Below are positions 33,245 to 45,600 of a DNA stretch of 64,000 nt, piece after piece. Under the pieces are notes generated by a model. It was given only the letters and a program-made list of their open reading frames with translations. It made no database searches and had not been told where the DNA came from. The DNA is taken from NCBI GenBank assembly GCA_902801985.1, contig CADCKD010000001.1:85459-149458 (forward strand), in the 5' to 3' direction. The position numbers and the translations under genes were made by a program. Numbering within the stretch: the stretch's first letter is position 1; each line of letters starts with the position of its first letter. The DNA comes from an uncultured bacterium. GTDB taxonomy: Bacteria; Cyanobacteriota; Vampirovibrionia; Gastranaerophilales; Gastranaerophilaceae.

Positions 33245-34036
33245 ATGGCTTTTAAATTAGGTGATTTGATTATTGATAGAATCCAAATGGCTATGGCTGA
33301 AAAGTTTGATGGAACACCCCTGTATGTTCTGACTCAGCTTTCTGATGCTTCCATCGAAATTTCTGCTGAGTCTAAAGATACAACCGACAAAGACGGTACT
33401 CTGATTAAGAGATTCTGGAGAGCTAAGACTGGTACGTTTACCGCAACCAATGCGATGCTGAACCTTAACGTTCTGGCTGCTCAGTCTGGTAATGACGCTA
33501 AACTTGCTACTACAGAGCTTCCAATTCTTATGCCTAAAATTATTACTGTTAAAAGAGGTGAGACAGTTAACCTTGGTACTGGTTATACGGCTGGTGCTAG
33601 ACTGACTGTTAATGCTCTTGCTACTAATGGTGCTATGGGTAAAGCTTATACTCAGGATGCTACAGCTTCTGCTACATCTTTTGGTCTTTCTGGAACAACT
33701 CTGACTGCTCCTACAGATACAAATGAGGAACAGTATGTTGTTAAGTTTGATAGAAATGTGACAGAAGGTGTTTATATTCTGAACTCCGCTGATAAATTCC
33801 CTAAGACCGTTAAACTTACAATGAAGGGTCTGTGCGTTGACCCATGTGAGGCAGACACATTACGTGCCGTTTATATCGTGCTTCCTTCCTTCCAGCCTAG
33901 CCCTGAGACAACTATCGCTCTTGGTGGTGACGATACTTCTATCGATTTCACTGGAGACCTTCAGGTAGATTACTGTTCTGTAGATAAAACTCTGTATCAG
34001 GTTTACTATGCTACAGAAGATGCTGAGGAAGATTAA
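33245..34036 (+). CDS. major tail tube protein
   Basis: A 263-residue protein with AAAGGAGAA upstream. The N-terminus (FKLGDLIIDRIQMAMAEKFDGTPLYVLTQLSDASIEISAESKD) and a beta-rich body fit siphophage tail tube proteins. Residues about 100-185 may form an inserted or added Ig-like domain (ITVKRGETVNLGTGYTAGARLTVNA). Codon use is clearly richer in G and C than nearby genes, as in the capsid gene, fitting very high expression. A strong terminator follows. Confidence 0.8.
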   Translation: MAFKLGDLIIDRIQMAMAEKFDGTPLYVLTQLSDASIEISAESKDTTDKDGTLIKRFWRAKTGTFTATNAMLNLNVLAAQSGNDAKLATTELPILMPKIITVKRGETVNLGTGYTAGARLTVNALATNGAMGKAYTQDATASATSFGLSGTTLTAPTDTNEEQYVVKFDRNVTEGVYILNSADKFPKTVKLTMKGLCVDPCEADTLRAVYIVLPSFQPSPETTIALGGDDTSIDFTGDLQVDYCSVDKTLYQVYYATEDAEED

Positions 34037-34074
34037 TTTAGTTTTAGTTAAATATGATTGACTAATAATATTAG

Positions 34075-34107
34075 GTATGGTACGCCTCAAAACGTACCAT
34101 ACTTTTT
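34075..34107 (+). terminator. rho-independent terminator after the tail tube gene
   Basis: GTATGGTACG (34075-34084) and CGTACCATAC (34093-34102) pair perfectly over 10 bp around an 8-base loop, followed by T5. Confidence 0.88.
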
Positions 34108-34146
34108 CTTAAAAATAATATTAATATAAAAAGGAGACAAACAGAT

Positions 34147-34572
34147 ATGGCGAGATATGATAGGAGCTGCATTTTATGTGGCAAAGTATACGAGTACTGT
34201 AATTCATGCAGCGCTTTTCAAGATAAGCCTGTATGGATGTTTAGTTATTGTAGTGAAGATTGTAAAGATATTACATCTTTACTGACAGATTATATTTTTA
34301 ATAAAATCTCTAAAGAAGAGGTTAAGCAAGGTATTGAAGATAAAGATACTTCCAGACATATGCAATATAAAGGAAGTTATGGAAAAGCTTATAAAGAAAT
34401 TATGGGAATAGTTGATTTTGAAGAAAAAGAAATAAAAGAAGAAAAAGAAATTATTAAAGAAGATGTGATTAAAGATATGGCGAATGATACTGTATCTCAA
34501 TTTAAATCTAATCTTCAAGCAGAATCAAAAAAGGTTTATCCTAAAGCTGTTGCTCATAAACATGGTAAGTAA
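34147..34572 (+). CDS. treble-clef zinc-finger phage protein in the tail module
   Basis: A 141-residue protein with AAAAGGAGA upstream. Residues 8-39 contain CILCG, CNSC and YCSEDC: six cysteines that fit a treble-clef or double zinc knuckle. The rest is highly charged and helical, with EEKEIKEEKEIIKEDV in the middle. It lies between the tail tube and tape measure, where tail assembly chaperones are normally encoded. A chaperone role is possible but unproven. Confidence 0.65.
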   Translation: MARYDRSCILCGKVYEYCNSCSAFQDKPVWMFSYCSEDCKDITSLLTDYIFNKISKEEVKQGIEDKDTSRHMQYKGSYGKAYKEIMGIVDFEEKEIKEEKEIIKEDVIKDMANDTVSQFKSNLQAESKKVYPKAVAHKHGK

Positions 34573-34614
34573 TTAGTATTAATTGAACAGTGATTTATTT
34601 AAAACAAAAACAAT

Positions 34615-34653
34615 AGGGTGTAGCTCACTGTTCGTGGGTTATGCCCTTTTTTT
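34615..34653 (+). terminator. rho-independent terminator
   Basis: AGGGTGTAGCTCAC pairs with GTGGGTTATGCCCT (14 bp with four wobble pairs) around TGTTC, followed by T7. The 5' arm happens to look like the start of a tRNA, but there is no anticodon arm. Confidence 0.8.
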
Positions 34654-34673
34654 GTATTTTTAGGAGGAAAAGG

Positions 34674-34919
34674 ATGAAAGATATAGATTATGTTCAATCA
34701 AATTTAAAACCTCGATCTTATGTATCAAGTGAAGTGGTTAGATTGATAAATATGAAACAAGCTAAATTATATATAAGTAATAAAATATATCCTATTGATA
34801 TATATACTAGTATAGATAAAAAAGGGGAATCTGTTCTTGTTATGGTGTTTTTAAAAGAAGAAACACAAGAAGCATATAAGTTATGGCTTAATTATGCTTT
34901 AGAGGAGAATACAGTATGA
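34674..34919 (+). CDS. small hypothetical protein
   Basis: 81 residues from ATG 34674, which has TTAGGAGGAAAAGG just upstream; the frame is open from 34641 but that part lies in the terminator. It mixes helices and strands (AKLYISNKIYPIDIYTS, ESVLVMVFLKEETQEAYKLWLNYAL). It overlaps the RuvC-like gene by 4 bases. Not recognised. Confidence 0.65.
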   Translation: MKDIDYVQSNLKPRSYVSSEVVRLINMKQAKLYISNKIYPIDIYTSIDKKGESVLVMVFLKEETQEAYKLWLNYALEENTV

Positions 34920-35446
34920 ATGAAAATAAAGAAGTTACTCTCTTATCTTTAGATACAAGTTCCACCAAAACAGGATGGGCTGTATTTAAAAATGGTATAT
35001 ATAAAGAATCGGGCGTATTAGATTGGTCTCATATTAAAGATAATACAGAAGATAGATTACAAATAATGTATATAGATATTATTCAACATATACAGAAATA
35101 CGAACCAGATATTCTTGTTATAGAAAAAGATATTGTTGGTTCAGGTAAAAGACAAAATATGTCCACGATTAATACTTTAGTAAAACTAATTGGTGGTGTT
35201 TGGGCATATTGTATACAACTTAATATGGATACTCCAATGAATTTTCCAGCTGGAGAATTTAATATTTTTTATGTAGAATATACTCCTTCTGAGTGGAGAA
35301 GTTTAGTTGGAATTACAGTTCGTAAAAGGGAAGATTGTAAAGCGGCTTCAATTAAAAGAATTAAAGATATATATAATATAGATGTTGATGATAATGAAGC
35401 CGATGCTATTAATATTGGAGAAGCTTATATAAATGAATGGGGATAA
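34916..35446 (+). CDS. RuvC-like Holliday-junction resolvase/nuclease
   Basis: A 176-residue protein, RuvC length. LLSLDTSSTKTGWAVF holds the first catalytic Asp (Asp13), ILVIEKD the Glu (Glu70) and DDNEADAINIGEA near residues 158-170 the C-terminal acidic pair, all in the RNase H-fold order of RuvC. It probably resolves branched DNA before or during packaging. It is unusual for such a gene to sit between tail genes; it follows its own terminator and a small gene, as if inserted. Confidence 0.8.
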   Translation: MNENKEVTLLSLDTSSTKTGWAVFKNGIYKESGVLDWSHIKDNTEDRLQIMYIDIIQHIQKYEPDILVIEKDIVGSGKRQNMSTINTLVKLIGGVWAYCIQLNMDTPMNFPAGEFNIFYVEYTPSEWRSLVGITVRKREDCKAASIKRIKDIYNIDVDDNEADAINIGEAYINEWG

Positions 35447-35499
35447 AAGAGTTCACTACTCTTCTATTCTATTTTTTTTGATTGAAAAGGAGAATTATT

Positions 35500-36066
35500 A
35501 TGGAAATTAAGAATACTATTGAAATCGATGTTAAGAATTTTGTAAATAGATACAGTAAATTTAATACAACTACAGCTAAGGAATCTTATTTGAAAACTAC
35601 TGTTAAATTTGTTGATTATATTAATTTTGAAGTAGTTGAAGTGTTATGTGACCAGATTCTCGCTAATAGTTGTTATGATAAAAATGGCAATATTAAAATT
35701 AATACATGTAAAAAATATGTCATGTATATCTATACAATTTTTAATCAGTATACAAATATTACTGTTCATTCCAATAAATGGATGGAAGAATTTAATCTTC
35801 TTTCTAAAGCAGGATTAATTGAAGCAGTTTGTCAGTTAATGCCTGAGAATTTAATTACTACTTTAGATAGTGTTTTAAAAATGAAGACTGATGATATGAT
35901 GACCAATTATTATGAGCCTCATGCTTTTATTTCTAATCAGGTTATTAAATATGCTCCTATGATTCATGGTGTGATTGATAAATTTCTTGGAGGAATTGAA
36001 ATGATTAGTAAAGAGGTTGATTGGAATGGATTGGTGAATGTTTTAAAGAAAGATGAAGGTGATTAA
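35500..36066 (+). CDS. tail assembly chaperone-like protein
   Basis: 188 residues from ATG 35500, which has AAAAGGAGAA upstream; the frame opens at 35482. Helical, charged, with no recognised domain. Position just before the tape measure and helical character are those of tail assembly chaperones. A T_TTA_AAG heptamer occurs near its end (36042-36048), but a shift there would stop at once. Assignment by context. Confidence 0.5.
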   Translation: MEIKNTIEIDVKNFVNRYSKFNTTTAKESYLKTTVKFVDYINFEVVEVLCDQILANSCYDKNGNIKINTCKKYVMYIYTIFNQYTNITVHSNKWMEEFNLLSKAGLIEAVCQLMPENLITTLDSVLKMKTDDMMTNYYEPHAFISNQVIKYAPMIHGVIDKFLGGIEMISKEVDWNGLVNVLKKDEGD

Positions 36067-36068
36067 GG

Positions 36069-36590
36069 ATGAAAATAAAAATTAATCCTGATGTTGTTTT
36101 AGATGAAAAAACAATTATAAATGATATAGAAAAATTTACTAAAACATGTGCTATGACAATAATTGAAGAGGCTCAAAATCAACTTGACAAATTTGCTTTT
36201 GGAGAAATGGCTGAATATTATTTAGAATATGAACCTATTTTTTATGATAGAACTGGTCAAATGGGTGATTTATCTTATCAAAAATATATGACTATTAAAG
36301 GTAATATCTATGAAGGTGGAATATTTATTAATTCGGCTTTTACTAATCATGAAAAAGGAGAAGAGTATACTGAAGAATATATTTATAATGATGTTTGGAT
36401 TAAAGGTATTCATGGTCGAAAAAGAGTAGGTCGTGGTGGAAAAGCTCATTGGCGAGAAATAAAAGGATTGCCAGAAAGAATGAATAGAATAAAAAAGAAA
36501 GCATATTCTGAAAATTTTAAAAATAAACTATTAGCAAAGGGTATAGCAAAAGCCAAATCCCAATCATATTCTATTTTAAAGTTTTCATAA
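36069..36590 (+). CDS. tail completion/minor tail-type protein
   Basis: A 173-residue protein starting two bases after the previous stop, with GATTAAGGAT as a modest ribosome site. The N-terminal helix (KTCAMTIIEEAQNQLDKFAFGEMAEYYLEYEPIFYDRTGQ), then a strand-rich middle and a basic C-terminus, recall gp10-like tail completion proteins. It ends 18 bases before the tape measure gene. The family is not certain. Confidence 0.55.
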   Translation: MKIKINPDVVLDEKTIINDIEKFTKTCAMTIIEEAQNQLDKFAFGEMAEYYLEYEPIFYDRTGQMGDLSYQKYMTIKGNIYEGGIFINSAFTNHEKGEEYTEEYIYNDVWIKGIHGRKRVGRGGKAHWREIKGLPERMNRIKKKAYSENFKNKLLAKGIAKAKSQSYSILKFS

Positions 36591-36608
36591 ATAAGGAGGT
36601 GAATTGAG

Positions 36609-39600
36609 ATGGGGGTAAATGCTGATGGCAAAATAAGTTTAAGTGTTGGAATAGATGAAGGACAAATTAAACAATCAGCTAGTCAAATAAAATCAATTCT
36701 TAAAAAAGAAATAAGTACTATTAATTTAGACCAATTTTTTGATGATAAAAAAATACAACAAGAAGTGCAACAAAGTATTGATAGCATTAATAAAGTATTG
36801 TCTAAGTCTAAATTTAAAAAAATAGATACTTCTACTTTTGTCCCAAGAATAGATGCAATTATGTCGAATAAAACTGCTTCTGAAGAAGAACGCTCCAAAA
36901 TAATATCTGGTTATAGTCATCAATTCGCAGCTTTAGATAAATATGGAAGCAAAGATATAATACCGCTTTTGTCGAATAGTAAAGTGCTAGAACAATATAT
37001 GAAAGATTTAACTAATGTTGTTGATTTTGTACAAAGTATTAAAGGATTAACTACAAAAGAACAAAATAAAATGATAAAAGATTTAAGTAAAGGAGATGCA
37101 GATGATATTGCTGCTGCTTTTACTTTAAAAGATTTACAAAAGACTTATGGTACTAATATAAAATATAAAGTTAAGCCTAAAGATATAGTTCCATTATTAC
37201 AAGAATCAATTGAAAATATGGATGCAACTAATGAAGAACAATTAAAAGATTTTTTAGGCTTATTTAATAGAGGTAAGTATTTAGCACAAGTAGACTCAAG
37301 TAAAAGTGGAGTTTTTAGAAATTTTTTTGAACAATTTGAAAATCAATATAAAAAAGAAATTGAATATTTTCAAGCTCAATATCCAGATTTATTTACTAAA
37401 ATGGAACGTGAAGTAATTGGTATGTCAAAAGATTTTGACAATCTTTATAATACTAGATATAAAAATAAATCTTTAGATAGTGCGAATTTGGTTAAAGGAT
37501 TAAAAACAAATAAAACAATAAATCAGAAACCTGATATTCAAACAGAAAAAGCCCCAACTTCAGCTCAGGAAGTTGCTGATACGGTTTTAGATGTACAGTC
37601 TGATGTTGTGGAATTGAATAAAAAAGTTGAAAAAGCTGAAGAATTGGCGAATAAGGCTAAAGAAGCAGCTGATGAAGTAAAAAAAGAAATTAATAATACC
37701 AATAAAAATGTTAATAAAAATAAGCCAAGTACTGCAAAAGTAGAAAAAAAAGATGGACAAAATGAACAAAAAAATGAGCAACAATCTTTTCCTGCTCTAG
37801 AGCAAGCAAAACAAGATATCGATGAAACTATTGAAACAGAAGAAAAATCTTTAGAAAAATTAAGAGAAGAAAGAAAACAATTACAATTTGAAAGGCATAT
37901 AACAGAAAAAACAAAAACAAAACTTGAACAAGAAAATAAAGTTATAAATAGTGTTTTAAATAATACTTTTAAAGACGAATCTAAAAAAGAAAATTATAAT
38001 CGATTGAAAAAATTATACGAAGATTATAAAACAAAAAAAGAAGCACTTGATAAAGTTGACGATGAACAAGATGCTTTTCAGCCTTTAACACCTGAATGGA
38101 ATAGTTTTATCCCATCTAGAAATAAAGCTAAGAAAGAAGAAAGATTAGCATGGTTAAAATATTATAAAGCATTTGATGTAGCTAAAAATGGTAAAAATCA
38201 AGTAGCTAATTCAAGATTGGAAAGATATAACCCAGAAAAAGATAATTTGACTGAATTTGACAGTGATACATTACGCATATATATAGAAGATTTAAAAAAT
38301 GATATAGAAAATAATAAAAAAGCTATAGATAATTTTGAAACAGAAATAGATGACTATCAAAAAAAAATAGATGAATTTAATGAAAAGATAAGCAAATTAC
38401 ACGAAAAAGAAAATGAAGTTGGTAATAATATGTCAAATGAATCAGCTTCATCTTTTAATAAATCTAATGGGGGAAAAACAACAAAACCTGAAATTCCGAT
38501 TGACCTTCAACAAGAACTAGGAGCTGTTTTTGGATTTGATTTTAATGATACTGATGAAAGTTCTGATATAACTTCTGCTGCCCAAGCTGAAGAAAATCTT
38601 CGAGAAGAAACAGATGGAGCGAATAAAGCATTAGAAGAACAGAATAATATTGTTAATGATATTGCAAAGACTACTGATAATTTAGTATACCACATGGGAC
38701 AAATCAATGGTGATAAAACTGTTTTGTCTAATATATTTGGTGAAGAATTACAAAAATCGAATGAACATAATATAGGTACTGGTTTATATGGTTCAAAATC
38801 ATCAAAAGATTATTCTAATCAAGTTTTATCAAATGAAGATTTAGATAATTATTATGCTATTGATACTTCAGAATTAAAAATGTATGAAGCACATGCAGAA
38901 GAAACAGCTAAAGAATTTTATGATTTTATACATCGTTTAGAACAATTTTGTATAATGATGGGTAGTGGTTTTGAAGGGTTTGATGATAATTTAGAAAATA
39001 TAGATGAAGAAGCTTTATATTCAACTGCTCAAAAATTATTTCCAAATTTAGAAGCATTCTTTAATGATTTTGATGAATTTGATGAATATATTAATGAAAT
39101 GATTACTCTTGTTGGGAAGAGTGGAATTAATGCAGATGGAACAGTTAATCCCATTAAGATGCGTTTGTTTCAAAAGGAATTTGGAACCGATGATATTAAA
39201 ACTAGATTTTTAAAAGAGATGGGGTATCAGGGTGTAAATCTATCTGGAACAAAATATGGAAATAATGTTATTTTTAATCCTTTAGATAATACCAAGATTG
39301 TTGCGTCTGGGAAAAATATAGAAGAAGTTATAGAGCAAGCTATTAATAAAGTAAGTTCAAAACAAGAGAAAAATGTTGAAGAAACTAAACCGCAAACGCC
39401 TCAATCAAAACCGCAAACAGGTAGTACAGCTAATATCAAAGAAGCTATTGAAGAACAAGAAGAACTAGAAGAAAAAACAAAAAAAGCAACTGATGCTTTG
39501 AAAGACCAACAGCAGACTTTGGCACAATCAAACGTAAAACCTCCTTCTCAAAATCTTCCTGAAGAAGGTGCAAAGGAAGATGATGTTGAGAAAAATAAAA

Positions 39601-42600
39601 CTAAACCTAAAGTTAAAACATCTGCAAGAGTAAAAAAACCAGTAAAGTCACCAGAAGAAAATAAAGTAAAATCAGATTCGAATGAATTAAATCAAGGTGA
39701 AGCAAGTTCTGCAAATGAAGCAAATAATGAAGCTGAAGGTTTTAAATTAATTACTGGTTCAGCTGAAGAAGCTGCTGAAGCAAAAAGAAAATTTGTTGAA
39801 GCTAATAAAGAAGTTCTTCAGTCTATTGTTGCTTCTATGCCTAAAATTGAACAAGAGGCAAAAGCTTTAGAAAAAGTAGAAGAAGCATCCAATGAGCCTA
39901 AAGCAACAAAAAAAACTAAATCTAAAGATGATAATTTTAAAACTAAAGATAGAAAAGGATATTACGATTTTGAATCAATGCCTAATGATTTAATTGAGCA
40001 AAGATTTAATGAAATATCTCCTCTTCCTGTAATAGCTAAAGGGACTTCTTTAGCTACTGATAAATTAGATGATGAGGTTCAATCTAGTCTTGAATTATTA
40101 GAAGAATTACATACTGTTTGGGATAAAGGACAACAAGAAATAAAAGATATTATTTATGATTCTACAATTGAAAATATGCAACAAGAATATGCAGAATCAC
40201 AACGTCCTCAGTATGATTTTGAACTTGATTATGAAAGTATAGTTCAACAAGCTCAAAAAGCACGACAATACTATGAAGACCAAATATCTAATGATTTTGA
40301 AGTAAAAGCTGAATCTAAATTAGATTTAATTGAAGACGAAACAGGACAATTATCTCTATTTGATAATATACTTCCAGAAGAAAATTGGGGACAGGAATTA
40401 AAACAAAATATAGATACTGTGTCTCAAACTGCTATTGAAGGACAAATATCTTTTCAAGATTTAGAAAATGCTATTAAAAATTCTGAACAAGCTTATAATA
40501 AATTAATTTCTACCAAGAATAAAGATGGCAAATCTTTTATTCAGAATTCTGATTTACCAAATGATTTTTTAAAAACGTATGAAAATATTTCTACTCAAAA
40601 TGGTCAAGGATATAAAGCGACTAGTAATTTAAGAGAATTAAAGAATCTTGGAGATGAATTAAAAGATGTAAAAACAAAATTAAAAGTTTCATTTGACGAA
40701 GTTGGTAATTTAAAATCTACTGCCGACCCTTTGCAAGTTCAAGAGCTATTAAGAAGATATGATGAGTTAGTTGAAAAAATTCAAAAAATAAAATTATTAA
40801 TTGAAAATCCTACTTCTAAAGAGAATATTGTTTTAAAAATTGTTAAAGATGCAGAAAAAGCTAAAAAAGAATTAGATAGTTTAAAAGAAAAAGTTGATAA
40901 GACTATCAATAAATCAGATTTATTCGAAGCTCAAACTCAAAAGACAATTAATGCATATGGTGCATTTGATAGTAATGGTCAAGGACAACGAGGTCAGTTG
41001 ATAGAAGCCAGCCAATTATCAGATGACCCAAATAACCGTTTTGTTAAACAACAAGAACAAGTTCAAGAACTTATTAGTAAACTTGATGAATATAAAACAG
41101 CAATTAAAGAATTAGATAATTTAAGAAGTTCTGATAATACTACTTTAGAACAACTTAAAGAAGCAGATGATAAGGTTAAAAAATTAAAAGATAGTATTTC
41201 TACCTTATCTCAAACTATTAAGACTTCAGGTATCGCTAATGCTTCTGAAGAACAGATTACAAAATTGAAATCTGGAATTGAATTGTTTTTAGAAAAAACG
41301 CCTAATCTAACAGGTGATATAAAAAAACAGTTAGAAGATTATATTAAAACTTTAAGTTCTGGAGCAAGTGTAAGTAAAGAAAAATATAATTCAATGGTTG
41401 CAGATTTAAAGAAATTTCAATCTGCTCAAACTAATACTAGAACTATTTGGGAACAAATGGTCGGCAAGATGCGAGAAGGAATAGCATTTCTTGCTACTAA
41501 ATTTTCTTTTTATCAAATCTTTAATCAATTCCGTCAAGGGTTTGAAGTGATTCATCAATTTGATGATGCTCTTACTGAGATGATGAAAGTTTCTGATGAA
41601 ACAAGATTGTCTTTAGAGAGATATCAAAAAACAACTTTTGATACAGCTGATGCTATTGGGACTAATGCTTTGCAGTTACAAAATAGTACAGCAGATTTTA
41701 TGCGTTTAGGAGAAACATTAGACCAAGCAGCTGAATCAGCAAAGACAGCAAATGTTTTAATGAATGTCTCTGAATTTCAAAGTATTGATGAAGCAACGAA
41801 AAGTTTGATTGCTATGAGTGCTGCCTACGATGATTTATCTAAAACGCAAATAATAGATAAATTAAATGAAGTTGGTAATAATTTCTCAATTTCAACATCA
41901 GGTGCAGCTGAAGCTTTACAAGCTTCAGCTTCTGCTTTAAAGACAGCTGGTAATGATATGGATGAAGCTCTTGCATTAGTTACGGCTGGTAACCAAGTTG
42001 TACAAGATATTTCAAAAGCAGGAAACGGATTAAGAACGATTTCTTTGAGACTTACTGGAACTAAGAGTGCAAAAGAAGAACTTGAAGAGTTAGGCGAGGA
42101 TACAGATAGTCTTATTACTACCCAATCAAAACTTAGAGATACAATTAAACAAGCAACTGCTGTTGCTTCAAATGGGTTTAAAGGTTTTGATATTCTTGAT
42201 GATAATGGTAATTATAAATCAACTTATGAAATAATGTTGGGTATTGCTCAAATTTATCAGGAAATATTAGATACTGATAAACAATTTGGCACAAATAATG
42301 CCAACTTACTTCTTGAAACAGTTGCTGGTAAAACTCGTGCTAATATTGCAGCTAGTATATTTCAATCTCCAGATGTATTAGAAGCTGCATATAAATCTTC
42401 TCAAGATGCTAATGGTTCTGCAATGCGAGAAAATGAAAAATATATTCAAAGTATTTCAGGACATCTTGCTCAATTACAAAATGCTTGGCAAGAAATGTGG
42501 GCAAATGCAGCTAATAGGGAAGTAATAAATTTCTTTATTGATGCAGCAAAGGCAGTCGTTAATTTTGCAAATGCTGTAGGAGTTCTTCCCACAACTCTTG

Positions 42601-45600
42601 CATTGCTAGTTCCTTATATAAATATTATAACTAAAGCAAAAAGTGGTAAAGGAATTATAACTCAATTTTTGGAATGGGCTGCTACTTTAGATACGGAAAA
42701 AGAAACTGTAAAAAATACTAGTAATGTTGGAACCGTTGTAGAAGAAACTGTTGATATTATTGAAGAAAGCGCACAACGTGCTTCAGAAGCAAGAGAAGTA
42801 TATAATGATGCAATAGAAGATATGTTAGATACAGATATGGATTCTAAAGCATCAAATGAAATGCCTATGCCTAGTTATCTTGCTCGTCATCTTGAAGAAG
42901 AAGAAAAATGGAGTTGGGATTCTCTTGAAGATAAGTCATCTGTAGAATCGTCTGCTGAAGTTGTTGCTGCAAATGAAGCTAAAGCCGAATCTTATAGAAA
43001 TGTAGGGGAAGCTGCTGGTGTAGCTGCTACTGGACAACAAGCTGATGTAGTAACAGATTCAGAAGAAATAATAACTTCAACTGGCGCAGCTGTTGCTAAT
43101 GAAGTTGAAGAAGAATCTTACGAAGGTGTAGGGGAAGCTGCTGGTGTAGCTGCTACTGGACAACAAACTGATGCTGCTGCTGATTTAGAAAATGCTGCTA
43201 CTTCTACAACGGCAGCTGTTAAAAATACAGAGCAAGTCATTTCACAAACAGGAAAACAAGCAGCTGATAGTTCAAGTGGTGTAGGATTATTATCTAAAGC
43301 ATTTAATGGATTACTTGGCGCAGTTGGACCAATTCCTCTTGCAATAGGAGCTGTAGGTATTGCTGCTTTTGCTGCTTGGAAATATTATCAACATCTTAGA
43401 AGTGAATGGTTTAATGGAGCTAAAGAAGCGACTGATAATATAAAACAACAAAAAGAACAAATGGATTCTCAGATTGAATCTTATAGAGAATTAAAAACAC
43501 AACTCAATTCAGGCAATTTATCAGAACAAGAAACTTTAGAAACAAAACAAAAAATATATGATATTCAAAAACAGATTTCTGAACAATATGGTTCTGCGGC
43601 TAAAGGCGTAGATTTAATAAATGGAGAATTAGAAAAACAAGTTGATTTATTAAATAATATTACCCAAAAAGAAGCTGAACGAGAATATTTAAGAAATAAA
43701 AAAGGATTTAGAATTGCTTCTGAAGAATACAATGAAAGTAGAGCATATTATGCTGGAGATATCTCAAAATATAGTAATAATTCTCAATTGTATAATTCTG
43801 TTCAAAAAGTATTAACTGATGCAGGTCTTGAAATAACCCAATCAGATGTAGAAACTATGGAAGGGGTTTTTAGAGGTAGTGCAGCTGATAGTGTTAAAGC
43901 ATTAGAAAAAGCGAAACAATCATTAGAAAATTTAAAAAAAGAATACAGAGACCCTATTGATGTTCAAAGAATTGAAGACCAAATTAAAGTTATTGAAGGT
44001 TCGATTAGTAGAGCTTATGAAACTATAGATGAATATGAAGAAACGCATTTACAAGGATTAGAATTACGACTTGCAAGAATGTCTGACAGAACGGGATATG
44101 ATTCTTATCAAAATTATCAGACAGCTGTGTCAGACCTCGAATCTGCATATATATCAGGTGATACTAAAAAAATACAAGAAGCTCGACAAGCATTTGAAGA
44201 CGCTAATAAAGCTAAAAATGAATTTCTTAAAGTTGATAGTAATAATGAATTTTCTGCATTATTTGATAAAATAGATACTTCTTTAATTGATACTAGAAAT
44301 AAAACGTATGATGCTTTTGAAAATATTAAAAAAGCAAAAGAAATTAATGATAAACTATCTCGTGTTGATGACTATAAACAACAAAAAAAACAAGCAGACG
44401 CATATTATGATTATTTAGGAAATTTACAAAAAGTTGGAAATATTGATAATGGAGATAGACCATTTATTTTCTGGGATTATAAAGAAGCGAAAAAACAGGA
44501 AAAAGCTCTTGAATCTTGGGGAGAATCTGTAAAAGATATTGTAGGGAGTTACTCTACGGTATACGGTGGTTCTGGGAAATTTGATGGTGTTGAAATTGCT
44601 TTTACTCCTATTATTAATGACGGTACAGGCAAAGGCAAATTATTAAATAGAGAAACTCTTAATGAATATATTAATACTTTAATTGCCAATGCTGGTGAAG
44701 GATGGACAAATGAAGAATTATTAAATCTTGATGCGCAAGGTTTAATAATTGATGGAGAAAAAATATCTAATGTTCTTGCTAGTGTAGGAAGTTCAATGTC
44801 TGATGTTGGATTAACCAGTGAGGAAGTTGGAGAACTTATGCATGACTGGCAAGCCGAATCTATAGGATATATTTCTAATTTTAAAGATGAGTGGAAAGAA
44901 GCTCAAAAGCAAGGAAAAACTCTTGATGAGTTTATGGAGAATACAGAAGATAACTTACAAGATACTTCTAAAGCAACGGGTAGATATACTAAAGAGCAAA
45001 AGAATCTTGCTAAAGCATTAAAAGAAGTTGCTAACCTTAATATGGACAGAGTTGATGCTGAAATGGTCTTTGATGAAAATGCTCAGAGTTCTCAAGATTA
45101 TAAAGATGCATTATATGATTTGTTAGATGCAATGGGATGGACCGTAGATGATGCAAGTTTATTAATTGATACTTTAGTAGATACTGGATATATTTATGGA
45201 GACGTGAATGATGCTACTACTTCTGCTTCAGAAGCTTATAACGCTTTTTCTCAAGAAGTTGCCACTGCTGTTGAGAATGTTTCAAAATTAAATACTGTTC
45301 TTACTGAATCTGTATCTGGAGCTAATATCTCTACTCAAAATCTTGACGCTTTTAAGGAAATGTTCGGAGATGATTATACTTATGCTCTTGAAAGAACAGC
45401 TAATGGTTATCATATTAATGCAGAAAAGCTTCAGACATTAATAGATAAACAAAATGCTTTAACAAATACTGATTATCAAAAAACTCTTGATGCTCAATAT
45501 GATGCTCTTAAACGCTGTAATGAAGAAATTATAAAGGCTAATAGTGAACAACAAGATACATCTGGTCTTCTTGCTAAACGTCAAAATATTCTACAAAGAA

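Noticed and set aside
34615..34647. tRNA-like 5' end (GGGTGTAGCTCA)
   Set aside because: No anticodon or T arm follows; the sequence folds as a terminator with a T7 tail.
36042..36048. T_TTA_AAG slippery heptamer near the end of the putative tail chaperone gene, as in G/GT frameshifting
   Set aside because: The heptamer is in the right phase, but a -1 shift meets TGA at 36054, before the next gene at 36069.
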